NCBI GenBank assembly: GCA_037127315.1
Contig: JBBBDQ010000442.1
Location: 1,451,001 to 1,515,000, forward strand
From: Ascarosepion bandense
Lineage: Eukaryota > Mollusca > Cephalopoda > Sepiida > Sepiidae
Direction: 5' to 3'
Length of the DNA: 64,000 nucleotides
Below the pieces are notes generated by a model. That model saw only the letters and a program-made list of their open reading frames with translations, had not been told where the DNA came from and did not search any database. Positions 53,060 to 63,956 of the stretch are shown piece by piece. Position 1 is the first letter of the stretch. Each line of letters opens with the position of its first letter. The position numbers and the translations under genes were made by a program.

Positions 53060-56000
53060 TGTATTCCGAGGGTGAAGAAAGTCGTAGAAAGGTTTAGCAG
53101 AAATATGATACTTGCAATGACAGCAATGCAATATATCAACAAAAGCAGCAGAAAGAATGAGTTCAATTGTCGGAAGAACTCTTGGAATGATGATGACTCT
53201 TCTCAAGGTTATAGAAGGTAGACATGGAATTGATGTAATGAAACAATGTGGAAACAACAAAAGCAATACAAAGAATGAGTTCAATAGTCTGAACAACTCT
53301 TGGAATGAGAATGGCTCTTCTCAAAATTATAGAAGGTAGACATGGAATTGATGTAATGAAACAATGTGGTAGCAACAAAAGCAATACAAAGAATGAGTTC
53401 AATAGTCTGAACATCTCTTGGAAAGAGAATGACTCTTCTCAAAATTATAGAAGGTAGACATGGAATTGATGTAATGAAACAATGTGGTAACAACAAAAGC
53501 AATACAAAGAATGAGTTCAATAGTCTGAACAACTCTTGGAATGATAATGACACTTCTCAAAATTATAGAAGGTAGACATGGAATTGATGTAATGAAACAA
53601 TGTGGTAACAACAAAAGCAATACAAAGAATGAGTTCAATAGTCTGAACAACTCTTGGAATGAGAATGACTCTTCTCAAAGTTATAGAAGGTAGACATGGA
53701 ATTGATGAAATGAAACAATGTGGTAACAACAAAAGCAATACAAAGAATGAGTTCAATAGTCTGAACAACTCTTGGAATGAGAATGACTCTTCTCAAAATT
53801 ATAGAAGGTAGACATGGAATTGATGTAATGAAACAATGTGGTAACAACAAAAGCAATACAAAGAATGAGTTCAATAGTCTGAACATCTCTTGGAATGATA
53901 ATGACTCTTCTCAAAATTATAGAAGGTAGACATGGAATTGATGTAATGAAACAATGTGGTAACAACAAAAGCAATACAAAGAATGTGTTCAATAGTCTGA
54001 ACAACTCTTGGAATGAGAATGACTCTTCTCAAAATTATAGAAGGTAGACATGGAATTGATGAAATGAAACAATGTGGTAACAACAAAAGCAATACAAAGA
54101 ATGAGTTCAATAGTCTGAACAACTCTTGGAATGAGAATGACTCTTCTCAAAGTTATAGAAGGTAGACATGGAATTGATGAAATGAAACAATGTGGTAACA
54201 ACAAAAGCAATACAAAGAATGAGTTCAATAGTCTGAACAACTCTTGGAATGAGAATGACTCTTCTCAAAATTATAGAAGGTAGACATGGAATTGATGTAA
54301 TGAAACAATGTGGTAACAACAAAAGCAATACAAAGAATGAGTTCAATAGTCTGAACATCTCTTGGAATGATAATGACTCTTCTCAAAATTATAGAAGGTA
54401 GACATGGAATTGATGTAATGAAACAATGTGGTAACAACAAAAGCAATACAAAGAATGTGTTCAATAGTCTGAACAACTCTTGGAATGAGAATGGCTCTTC
54501 TCAAAATTATAGAAGGTAGACATGGAATTGATGAAATGAAACAATGTGGTAACAACAAAAGCAATACAAAGAATGAGTTCAATAGTCTGAACAACTCTTG
54601 GAATGAGAATGACTCTTCTCAAAGTTATAGAAGGTAGACATGGAATTGATGAAATGAAACAATGTGGTAACAACAAAAGCAATACAAAGAATGAGTTCAA
54701 TAGTCTGAACAACTCTTGGAATGAGAATGACTCTTCTCAAAATTATAGAAGGTAGACATGGAATTGATGTAATGAAACAATGTGGTAACAACAAAAGCAA
54801 TACAAAGAATGAGTTCAATAGTCTGAACATCTCTTGGAATGATAATGACTCTTCTCAAAATTATAGAAGGTAGACATGGAATTGATGTAATGAAACAATG
54901 TGGTAACAACAAAAGCAATACAAAGAATGTGTTCAATAGTCTGAACAACTCTTGGAATGAGAATGGCTCTTCTCAAAATTATAGAAGGTAGACATGGAAT
55001 TGATGTAATGAAACAATGTGGTAACAACAAAAGCAACACAAAGAATGAGTTCAATAGTCTGAACATCTCTTGGAATGATAATGACTCTTCTCAAAATTAT
55101 AGAAGGTAGACATGGAATTGATGTAATGAAACAATGTGGTAACAACAAAAGCAAGACAAAGAATGTGTTCAATAGTCTGAACATCTCTTGGAATGATAAT
55201 GACTCTTCTCAAAATTATAGAAGGTAGACATGGAATTGATGTAATGAAACAATGTGGTAACAACAAAAGCAAGACAAAGAATGTGTTCAATAGTCTGAAC
55301 ATCTCTTGGAATGATAATGACTCTTCTCAAAATTATAGAAGGTAGACATGGAATTGATGTAATGAAACAATGTGGTAACAACAAAAGCAAGACAAAGAAT
55401 GTGTTCAATAGTCTGAACATCTCTTGGAATGATAATGACTCTTCTCAAAATTATAGAAGGTAGACATGGAATTGATGTAATGAAACAATGTGGTAACAAC
55501 AAAAGCAAGACAAAGAATGTGTTCAATAGTCTGAACATCTCTTGGAATGATAATGACTCTTCTCAAAATTATAGAAGGTAGACATGGAATTGATGTAATG
55601 AAACAATGTGGTAACAACAAAAGCAATACAAAGAATGAGTTCAATAGTCTGAACAACTCTTGGAATGAGAATGACTCTTCTCAAAATTATAGAAGGTAGA
55701 CATGGAATTGATGAAATGAAACAATGTGGTAACAACAAAAGCAATACAAAGAATGAGTTCAATAGTCTGAACAACTCTTGGAATGAGAATGACTCTTCTC
55801 AAAATTATAGAAGGTAGACATGGAATTGATGAAATGAAACAATGTGGTAACAACAAAAGCAATACAAAGAATGAGTTCAATAGTCTGAACAACTCTTGGA
55901 ATGAGAATGACTCTTCTCAAAATTATAGAAGGTAGACATGGAATTGATGTAATGAAACAATGTGGTAACAACAAAAGCAATACAAAGAATGAGTTCAATA

Positions 56001-56458
56001 GTCTGAACAACTCTTGGAATGAGAATGACTCTTCTCAAAATTATAGAAGGTAGACATGGAATTGATGAAATGAAACAATGTGGTAACAACAAAAGCAATA
56101 CAAAGAATAAGTTCAATAGTCTGAAAAAAGCTTGAAATGATAATGACTCTTCCTAAAATTATAGAAGGTAGACATGGAATTGATTGAATGAAACAATGTA
56201 GTAAAAACAAAAGCAATACAAAGAATGAGTTCAATAGTCTGAACAACTCTTGGAATGAGAATGGCTCTTCTCAAAATTATAGAAGGTAGACATGGAATTG
56301 ATTGAATGAAACAATGTAGTAACAACAAAAGCAATACAAAGAATGAGTTCAATAGTCTGAACAACACTTGGAATGATAATGACTTTTCTCAAAATTATAG
56401 AAGGTCGACATACAATATATTGATTGAAATATTGAGGTAACAACAAAAGTAACTCAAA
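53060..56458. repeat. 118-bp satellite array, ~29 units
   Basis: The unit begins AACTCTTGGAATGAGAATGA and contains GAAGGTAGACATGGAATTGA, AATGAAACAATGTGGTAACA and AAGAATGAGTTCAATAGTCT. The period is 118 throughout the core. Minus-strand frames of 83 codons (FRLLNSFFVLLLLLPHCF) recur every 118 bp as a repeat artefact. Variant patterns recur every 472 bp (four units) between 53,635 and 55,050. Then a single variant is repeated four times from 55,051. Units at both edges are diverged. Confidence 0.97.
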
Positions 56459-56610
56459 GAATTTTTTTTATAATCGTGTTTCCCCAAGCAAGGCATTTTA
56501 CTGCCACTGTTGTGCAGCGGGTTACATAGAAACGTTATGATAAAGAGTGACAGGTTACGGGAGTGTCGAGAAGAGGGTACAAGAAGGAAGAAAATACTGG
56601 AGAAAAAAGC

Positions 56611-56658
<48 letters not shown>

Positions 56659-57093
56659 ATACAAGTTAGTGAGACAGGAGATGACTATTGACTTTACATT
56701 TGAAATCTTGAAGATTGTAGCTGTCGGGAAAGCAAGTAAGCGGAAGGGAATTCCACGGGCGGGAAAGGCGAGAAATGGGTAGAATTTGCGTTTATAATTT
56801 ATTGGTTTCACAGTAAAAGGGTGGCACCTAGTTGCTAATCTTATGGCTTGAAGAAAATTTATATATAGTAGATACCAGTGAGCTAAGTTCATTGGAGCAG
56901 AAGTCGTGAAATTATTTGTAGAAGTGATAGAGAAGCCAGACTACGTCGGTGAGAAAGCGACTGTATCCTAGTTGCCAAGTCGGGATCGATTACATTAGAG
57001 ATTCTGCGTTGAATTTTGTCAAGGACACCTAAGTGGATAGCAGGAGCATCCGACCAGATATGGCAGCAATATTCAATGCACGGACGGATGGTC
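56459..57093 (-). pseudogene. Jockey-like LINE fragment inserted in the 118-bp array
   Basis: Minus strand: the 68-codon frame from 57,095 reads TIRPCIEYCCHIWSDAPAIH then DKIQRRISNVIDPDLATRIQ and SLASLSLLQI, the RT C-terminus. The tail at 56,462-56,520 (GTTTCCCCAAGCAAGGCATT, complement) ends in a run of A on the minus strand. The satellite resumes at 57,094 (AACTCTTGGAATGATAATGA), so this is a 5'-truncated LINE inserted between satellite units, with about 17 bp of the unit missing at the junction. Confidence 0.88.
56610..56655. repeat. (GA)n microsatellite in the LINE 3' UTR
   Basis: About 22 GA dinucleotides within the inserted LINE fragment. Confidence 0.95.
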
Positions 57094-57240
57094 AACTCTT
57101 GGAATGATAATGACTCTTCTCAAAATTATAGAAGGTAGATAGAATGGATTGACTGAAACATTGTGGTAACAACAAAAGCAACACAAATAATGAGTTCAAT
57201 ATTATTAGCTAACCGTTGAAATGATAATGACACTTTCAAT
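57094..57240. repeat. Displaced terminal unit of the 118-bp satellite
   Basis: AACTCTTGGAATGATAATGA, AGAAGGTAGATAGAATGGAT and GGTAACAACAAAAGCAACAC continue the array beyond the LINE insertion, then decay. Confidence 0.85.
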
Positions 57241-57261
57241 AACATTTTCTTAATTTTATGT

Positions 57262-58250
57262 TGTCCCAAAAGCTCATAAACATTTGCGAAAAATTGACTT
57301 TTGCGTTTACATTGTTATAGTGATCTTCATCTTGGTATTCCAGATGGCAATTGATAAAATCGGGCTGCGAGTTCTGATTCATTACTGCTGGAAGCGAGGT
57401 CTTTCAAGCTGCAGAAGAGATTTGTGCTTCCGATGGTGAAGGAACTATTGCATTCAAAGTGGTAATAGCGTTTCGATTCTGGCGATATGAGTCTTGAAGA
57501 TAAGCCACGTTCGGGACGGCCGTTAAAGTGGGATGATGGAGACTTGCAGACCGGGTTGGACATTGCGCCTTCATCGAGCACTCAAGGATTGGCTGATGAG
57601 CTTGGAGTTGGCAAATCGACGATTCACCGACGTTTGAAGCAACTTGATTTTGTTCACAAAAAGCCGCGCCAAGATACGCACGAACTCACCGAAGCATAAA
57701 CCAACAGACGAGTTGAAATTTGCCGTCAATTGCTCAGCAATCCATTGAACGAGCGTTTTTGGAAGCGCATTGTGACATCCGACGAGGAATTGGTCTATCT
57801 GGTCCAGCACAATCGAGACAAGCGATAGGTTCAGAAAGGGCTAGAGACATCGTCGGTTCCAAAACAAGATCGAATCGGTAAGAAAGTCATGTTGTGCGTT
57901 TGGTAGAACTTTGAAGGAATCGTGCATTTTGAGTTGGTTCCGAATGGTCGTGCCATCAGTGCCGAACTTTACTGTCAGCAGCTTGAGCGGGTTTACGAAA
58001 TGTTGAAGCAAAAGTGCTCGGCTCTGATCAACCGAAAGCGTGCTTTGATGCAGCAGGACAATGCCAAGTCACGCATTGTGACATTCGACGAGAAATGGGC
58101 CTATCTGCTCCAGGACAATCGAGACAAGCTTGCAGATCGATGACAGAAAGTCTTGGAAAATGATGGTCTTTATTTTGAGTAAATATTCTTTGTTGTTTTT
58201 GCGAGTAAAATTTAAATTTTTTGCAAGTGTTTACAAACTTTTGGGACAGC
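57262..58250 (+). mobile_element. mariner-family transposon, rearranged and inactive
   Basis: Terminal inverted repeats: TGTCCCAAAAGCTCATAAAC (57,265) against the complement of GTTTACAAACTTTTGGGACA (58,230-58,249). The plus strand encodes transposase pieces: PRSGRPLKWDD with an HTH-like LADELGVGKSTIHRRLKQLD, then a stop, then NPLNERFWKRIVTSDEELVY (first catalytic Asp region), a stop, MLCVW with a stop, NFEGIVHFELVPNG, and QQDNAKSR (second Asp region). The third-Asp region is replaced by a second copy of the first-Asp block (VTFDEKWAYLLQDNRDK) just before QKVLENDGLYFE. Confidence 0.92.
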
Positions 58251-58343
58251 CTAATATATCTGCCCAGACCTCAATTTCTGGTCTTGATAGAGTTTAAAAT
58301 CGGCCTTGTTTGAGAAGAATTATTCTCTACCCTGCAACTTCTC

Positions 58344-58386
58344 TGTCACAGGATGTCACAGGATGTCACAGGATGTCACAGGATGT
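58344..58386. repeat. 10-bp tandem repeat GTCACAGGAT x4
   Basis: Four perfect copies. Confidence 0.95.
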
Positions 58387-58389
58387 GGC

Positions 58390-58796
58390 GACTTTCTCAC
58401 TGCTCTATCGCTACTAACATGGAAAGTGCTTAGGCAAACTACATTCATTTGTTACGCCAACCCTAATCTTCCTGGCTAAGACTCGCCATACCACTTATAT
58501 ATTGGCAAACAACCGACATTTATTTTGTATTCTATCGGCAAGTAGTAAGTTCCATAAAAACAGCTTGTTCTTGAAAATCACTGCCTTCTAAAAAAGATTC
58601 CCAAGAGGATGCTTCCCTGATCACTACAATTTTAACGAGTTCAAGTCTAGAGACAACGGTTATCTTTCCCTCTTATCCATATAAACTATACTTTAACGTG
58701 ACCCAATACCTCGAGTGGCTCCCCGGTCTTTGTACAGAGTGAATCATACTGCAAAAAAAGTATTTGGATATACCAAATGTATCGAAAGTTTATTTT
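58390..58796. other. No recognisable gene
   Basis: I see no repeat or coding feature between the decamer repeat and the RTE-like fragment. Confidence 0.45.
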
Positions 58797-59250
58797 TTCT
58801 ATTTCTGCATATTTTCTTCTTTTATGTGTCGTGCCCTATCATGGCTCTCCACATCCTCCTGTTCTTAGTAGCTTTTAATATATTTTGTCTTGTATTTCTC
58901 CCAAACTCTGCTCTGCCACCCATTTGCTTAAGCCCATCAGGCGCTGTTTTCCACTGTCCTCTTTCCCTTAGTCTGCCCTGTGAGTATCAGATTCTCCAAA
59001 CCTACCTTCTTCATTACGTGTCCCAGAAACTTTAACTGTCACTTCTTGATGTTAAGTATAAGTTTCTTTTTTGTTTCCATTCTCTCCAAAACCTCGTCTT
59101 TTCTCACATGTTAGGCCCATGATATTCTCAGCATCCTTCTGTAGAACTGCAGTTCTGTTGCTTCGAGTCTCTCCTTAATCCTTACGGAGAGTGTCCAGCA
59201 TTCGCTTTCATATAAGAGGATAGATATCACGTACTTGTTGCAAAAATAAA
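58797..59250 (-). pseudogene. RTE-like element, diverged 3' fragment
   Basis: Minus-strand tail order: TTTTATGTGTCGTGCCCTAT, CATGGCTCTCCACATCCTCC, then CATTACGTGTCCCAGAAACT, CATGATATTCTCAGCATCCT, TCTGTAGAACTGCAGTTCTG. These match blocks in the copies at 1571 and 6371. About ten bases after GCCC (TTCAGGACGT in others) are deleted. Confidence 0.72.
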
Positions 59251-59261
59251 ACTCTTACATT

Positions 59262-59345
59262 TACCTTGGTAAAGCCCATCAGAGGACGAAACGCGTTGGT
59301 TCAAATAAATTTTCCGTCCATCTTTATTCATATTATCCTTTTATA
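59262..59345. other. Penelope-type 3' tail motif
   Basis: TAAAGCCCATCAGAGGACGA then AACGCGTTGGTTCAAATAAA. A short module seen in variants at 9430, 16,110, 16,755, 41,580 and 48,600. Weak as a stand-alone annotation. Confidence 0.4.
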
Positions 59346-59588
59346 GATATATATTTAGTTAAATCTAAACTTACTATTTGGAGTCTTGGGGAATGTGGAG
59401 TTACCCCTTAAATGTCGTTACTTCCAGGTCTACTCTTGCCTGGAGAGGTAGTACCTGTTAGGGTCCCATCTATGAGTCAAAGAGCGTGTGTGTTTCTTAT
59501 ATGAATACACTGCATGCGTGTGTGTATGTGTGGTGTAGGTGTGTGCACGTGTGTGATGGTTATGTAAATATATACTGTGAGTGTGGAA

Positions 59589-59905
59589 TACACTCCTGAT
59601 CAAAAATTTAAAACCACTTAAAAATCTTTAAAAATAACTTAAAAATTTTAAACTTCTCCCACTTAACGTTACGAATACTACAATCTAAAAGTCATGGAAA
59701 CAAAAAGCTATATTCCAAACATTTTATTTAGAAATTTACATTTCTATAAAATGAGGCGATTTACACATGATCAAAATTATAAGACCAGGGGTATAAATTG
59801 TTAAATCTATGGCAATTCCAATGTTTTTAGTTCAGTTAGAGATTAGCAATCACTGCGTAAAGGTGTTACCATGCCTAAAGCAAGCAAATTTACCAAAGTA
59901 ACATT
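59589..59905 (+). mobile_element. Tc1-like element, 5' end only
   Basis: Starts at a TA with TACACTCCTGATCAAAAATT, a Tc1-type terminus. A second internal copy GATCAAAATTATAAGACCAG at 59,770 resembles the IR/DR terminus arrangement. ATG at 59,870 begins MPKASKFTK, like the start of Tc1 transposases, and the sequence is then broken. Confidence 0.7.
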
Positions 59906-60296
59906 CTAACGTTACCCACATATACACACATTTAATTCGTCTATTGTTTAAATACGCTTGACACGCAGTATTTTCGCATACATATACCTAGATTCATAAT
60001 AAACATCTAATGTTTTTATTACTCCTGGCACTCACACTTAAACAAACATTTATTTTTTTTCCTCTACATCTAAGATATTCATCCACTGCTTTATTACACG
60101 TGACATATATCTGACCAATGAAATCATACCTCAATCAACATACTGTCTCTGTGGATGTTCTGAAAAGATTTTTAAAAATGTTTTTAAATAATCCCTCTTT
60201 AAAAAAAATCTCTTTTAAAAAACAAAACAAGAAGCTTGTTAAAGTGAAACATGTTAGATTAATAACACTTTTTCCTACATGTTCTTTGCTTATTCT

Positions 60297-60298
<2 letters not shown>
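59906..60298. other. No recognisable gene
   Basis: AT-rich. An 80-codon frame at 60,118 runs into the TA microsatellite and has no motifs. Confidence 0.4.

Positions 60299-60299
<1 letters not shown>

Positions 60300-60359
<60 letters not shown>
60300..60359. repeat. TA microsatellite
   Basis: About 30 TA dinucleotides. Confidence 0.97.
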
Positions 60360-60361
<2 letters not shown>

Positions 60362-60583
60362 ATTTTTTACAATGGTAATACATATTTCATCGCATCATGA
60401 TGTTATTATTGCGGCTCGTCAGACCCAAATGGTACAACAGTTGATCCTCAAAATATCTCCCCCCAAAATTATTTTACACAGACGCTCACATGTCCACATA
60501 TATTTAGAATAGACATTTGTAAAGGTTACTTACGAAAAAATTATCGCTCATTCAAAAAGAACCCCAAAGAATATATATACACA

Positions 60584-60998
60584 CACTACCGGTCATATTT
60601 ATTAGGCAATCCCAGTTTTAAAACAAAAATGATTATTTCATACCATTTTTAGTATTTATTGCCAAGTGGATAATTCTAAATGAAAATAGAATGGTTCTTT
60701 TGTTATTATTACTTTGCAAAATTTTACTAGGCAAATAGCGACAATTTACCCATCGTGCCTTGTAGATTTTATATATATATATATATATATACACTACCGG
60801 CCATAATTATTAGGCCACTCCAGATATTTAAAAGAAATGATGTATTTCATACTATTTGTAGTATTTATTGCCAAGTGGATAATTCTAAATGAAAATAGAA
60901 TGGTTCTTTTGTTATTATTACTTTGCAAAATTTTACTAGGCAAATAGCGACAATTTACCCATCGTGCCTTGTAGATTTTATATATATATATATATATA
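60584..60998 (+). repeat. Two tandem Tc1-like terminal units
   Basis: Units start with CACTACCGG(T/C)CAT at 60,584 and 60,792. Each runs through GCCAAGTGGATAATTCTAAA, TGGTTCTTTTGTTATTATTA and CAAATAGCGACAATTTACCC to CTTGTAGATTTTA and a TA run. Unit length is about 205 bp. Both have the same orientation, and a third start follows at 60,999. Confidence 0.85.
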
Positions 60999-61381
60999 CA
61001 CTACCGGCCATAATTATTAGGCCACTCCAGATATTTAAAAGAACTGATGTATTTCATACTATTTGTAGTATTTATTGCCAAGTGGATAATTGCAAATGAA
61101 AATAGAATGGTTCTTTTGATAATACTGCACAATATGTGCATCAAATGAACTGTTCTGGTGTCTAGTTTTTGTGCTCTCTTCCCCATGCTAGTCTCTTCTT
61201 ATTAGGTGGCCGAAGCAAAAGCTTTCTGGCAGCCTTGTAACATTTTGCAAAGTAATAATAACAAAAGAACCATTCTCTTTTCATTTAGAATTATCCACTT
61301 GGCAATAAATACTAAAAATAGTATGAAATACATCATTTCTTTTAAATATCTGGAGTGACCTAATAATTATGGCCGGTAGTG
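60999..61381 (-). mobile_element. Tc1-like deletion derivative with long inverted ends
   Basis: Left end CACTACCGGCCATAATTATT and right end its complement, with terminal repeats of about 115 bp, bounded by TA runs. Reading from the right end, a minus-strand ATG at 61,186 opens MGKRAQKLDTRTVHLMHILC, the N-terminus of a Tc1-type transposase, which then runs straight into the left terminal repeat. The rest of the transposase has been deleted. Confidence 0.85.
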
Positions 61382-61540
61382 TATATATATATATATATAT
61401 ATAAAATCTACAAGGTACGATGGGTAAATTGTCGCTATTTGCCTAGTAAAATTTTGCAAAGTAATAATAACAAAAGAACCATTCTATTTCATTTAGATAT
61501 GGCAGCAATATTATACACAGAGAACCAACTTTCTTAGCTG
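61382..61540 (-). repeat. Tc1-like terminal unit, inverted copy
   Basis: After a TA run the complement of the 60,690-60,775 segment appears (AAAATCTACAAGGTACGATG; TTGTCGCTATTTGCCTAGTA; ACAAAAGAACCATTCTATTT), followed by TAGATATGGCAGCAATATTA. It recurs at 62,669-62,797. Confidence 0.85.
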
Positions 61541-61636
61541 CGGATTATGTACAAGAGATGATTACATGCAATGTAGGTGAAATAATTCAACTGGAAAAAT
61601 TGAAAATAAATACTATGTATTTAAATAAAAATTAGG

Positions 61637-62600
61637 GACATGTCATAATGATCATTCTATTTTAAGACATGTCATAATGATCATTCTATTTTAAGACGTC
61701 ATAATGATCATTTTATTTCAAGATATGTCATAATGATCATTCTATTTCAAGATATGTCATAATGATCATTCTATTTTAAGACATGTCATAATGATCATTC
61801 TATTTCAAGACATGTTATAATAATCATTCTATTTCAAGACATGTGATGATGATCATTCTATTTCATGATATGTCATAATGATCATTCTATTTCAAGACAT
61901 GTCATAATGATCATTCTATTTCAAGATATGTCATAATGATCATTCTATTTCAAGATATGTCATAATGATCATTCTATTTCAAGATATGTCATAATGATCA
62001 TTCTATTTTAAGACATGTCATAATGATCATTCTATTTCAAGACATGTTATAATAATCATTCTATTTCAAGACATGTGATGATGATCATTCTATTTCATGA
62101 TATGTCATAATGATCATTCTATTTCAAGACATATCATAATGATCATTCTATTTCAAGACATGTTATAATGATCATTCTATTTCAAGATATCATAATGATC
62201 ATTCTACTTCAAGACATGTTATAATGATCATTCTATTTCAAGATATGTCATAATGATCATTCTATTTCAAGACATGTTATAATAATCATTCTATTTCAAG
62301 ACATGTGATGATGATCATTCTATTTCATGATATGTCATAATGATCATTCTATTTCAAGACATATCATAATGATCATTCTATTTCAAGACGTGTTATAATG
62401 ATCATTCTATTTCAAGATATGTCATAATTATCATTCTACTTCAAGACATGTTATAATGATCATTCTATTTCAAGATATGTCATAATGATCATTCTATTTC
62501 AAGACATGTTATAATGATCATTCTATTTCAAGACATGTCATAATGATCATTCTATTTCAAGATATGTCATAATCATTCTATTTCAAGATATGTCATAATG
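61637..62600. repeat. 29-bp satellite, block 1 (~33 units)
   Basis: Unit CATAATGATCATTCTATTTC followed by AAGA(C/T)ATGT. A variant trio (CATGTTATAATAATC; GTGATGATGATC; TTCATGATATG) recurs at 61,811, 62,043 and 62,273, so the array has an eight-unit (~232 bp) higher-order period. Confidence 0.95.
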
Positions 62601-62607
62601 ATAATAA

Positions 62608-62616
62608 TGGCCGGTA

Positions 62617-62671
<55 letters not shown>

Positions 62672-62797
62672 CTACAAGGTACGATGGGTAAATTGTCGCT
62701 ATTTGCCTAGTAAAATTTTGCAAAGTAATAATAACAAAAGAACCATTCTATTTCATTTAGATATGGCAGCAATATTCTACACAGAGAACCAACTTTC
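62608..62797 (-). repeat. Second copy of Tc1-like end plus inverted unit
   Basis: GGCCGGTAGTGTATATATAT, a longer TA run (62,622-62,668) and then the same inverted unit as 61,382-61,540, including ATATGGCAGCAATATT and CACAGAGAACCAACTTTC. Confidence 0.88.
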
Positions 62798-63215
62798 ATT
62801 CTATTTCAAGATATGTCATAATGATCATTCTATTTCAAGATATGTCATAATGATCATTCTATTTTAAGATATGTCATAATGATCATTCTATTTCAAGACA
62901 TGTTATAATAATCATTCTATTTCAAGACATGTGATAATGATCATTCTGTTTCTTATATGTCATAATGATCATTCTATTTCAAGACATATCATAATGATCA
63001 TTCTATTTCAAGACATGTTATAATGATCATTCTACTTCAAGACATGTTATAATGATCATTCTATTTCAAGACATGTTATAATGATCATTCTATTTTAAGA
63101 CATGTCATAATGATCATTCTGCTTCAAAACATGTTATAATGATCATTCTATTTCAAGACATGTCATCATGATCATTCTTTTTAAGACATTTCATAATGAT
63201 CATTCTATTTTAAAT
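62798..63215. repeat. 29-bp satellite, block 2 (~14 units)
   Basis: Same unit as block 1, starting directly at AACCAACTTTC|ATTCTATTTC, and less regular at its right end (TTTAAGACATTTCATAATGA). Confidence 0.95.
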
Positions 63216-63305
63216 AAATAAAAAATGTTTTTGCGCCATTTTTAACATCAACTCGAGGTTTTTCAAGTTTTAAAACATTGAAGAATTTAAAAAATTCAAA
63301 ATTTA

Positions 63306-63604
63306 GTCAGTTAAGTGCAATACGTGATACATGCTTGGGCGATCATGTCTCTTTCGAGATATTATTGACCGGGCAGAATATTTTCCCGAAGTATGTTACC
63401 ATTACTTTCTGCGGTAGACTGGTTACCAAACAACCCTGTAAAACCCAATCTGTCCTGTTATTTAACTCAAAGCTGGAGGGAGACGTGATGGATTAATACC
63501 TTTCCCAAGAGTATTTGCGCGTAAGTGAACGCGACGAATTCAACATCAACTCGAACTCGCATGTCCAATTTCTCGTCCCAAGCCGATATCGACCGCACCG
63601 CAAG
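63306..63604 (-). mobile_element. SINE type A, minus member of a head-to-head pair
   Basis: Tail, eroded stem-loop (GATCATGTCTCTTTCGAGAT), central domain (TTTCCCAAGAGTATTTGCGC) and head in complement (GATATCGACCGCACCGCAAG). About 12-15% diverged from the next copy by eye. Confidence 0.85.
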
Positions 63605-63652
63605 GTACCGCTGCTCAATCAAGAATATGGATATATTGTGAATTTCAGCAGA

Positions 63653-63956
63653 TGTGCGTTGTGGTGCAGTGGATATCGACTCGGAACGAAAAATCGGCAA
63701 GCCGAGTTCGAATCCCAGTTAAATCCCTTGCATTCACTTACGCGCAAATACTCTTGGGAAAGGTATTAATCCGTCTCTTCCCTCCAGTTATGGGTAAAAT
63801 AATAAGACAGATTGGGTTCTATAGCCTCGGCGGGCAACCAGTCTACTGCAGAAAGCAATGGCAACCTACTGCGGGATAATCTTCTACACAGTCAATCATG
63901 TCTCTTTCGAGACATGATCGCCCAAAACGTGTATCACATATGGCACTTAACTGACT
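63653..63956 (+). mobile_element. SINE type A, plus member of a head-to-head pair
   Basis: Head (TGTGCGTTGTGGTGCAGTGG; GAGTTCGAATCCCAG), central domain, stem-loop (CATGTCTCTTTCGAGACATG) and tail CACTTAACTGACTA. The last 40 bases of the window after it match the complement of 45,226-45,265, which also adjoins a SINE A 3' end. Confidence 0.92.

Noticed and set aside
53163..56446. Series of 71-90 codon minus-strand frames with a hydrophobic stretch like a signal or membrane segment
   Set aside because: They recur every 118 bp as satellite copies. The Leu-rich run comes from an AACAACAAAAGC-type stretch, not from a selected membrane helix.
58075..58200. Second, independent mariner inserted in the first
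   Set aside because: Only about 55 bases of the catalytic block are duplicated and no extra inverted repeats are present; an internal rearrangement fits better.
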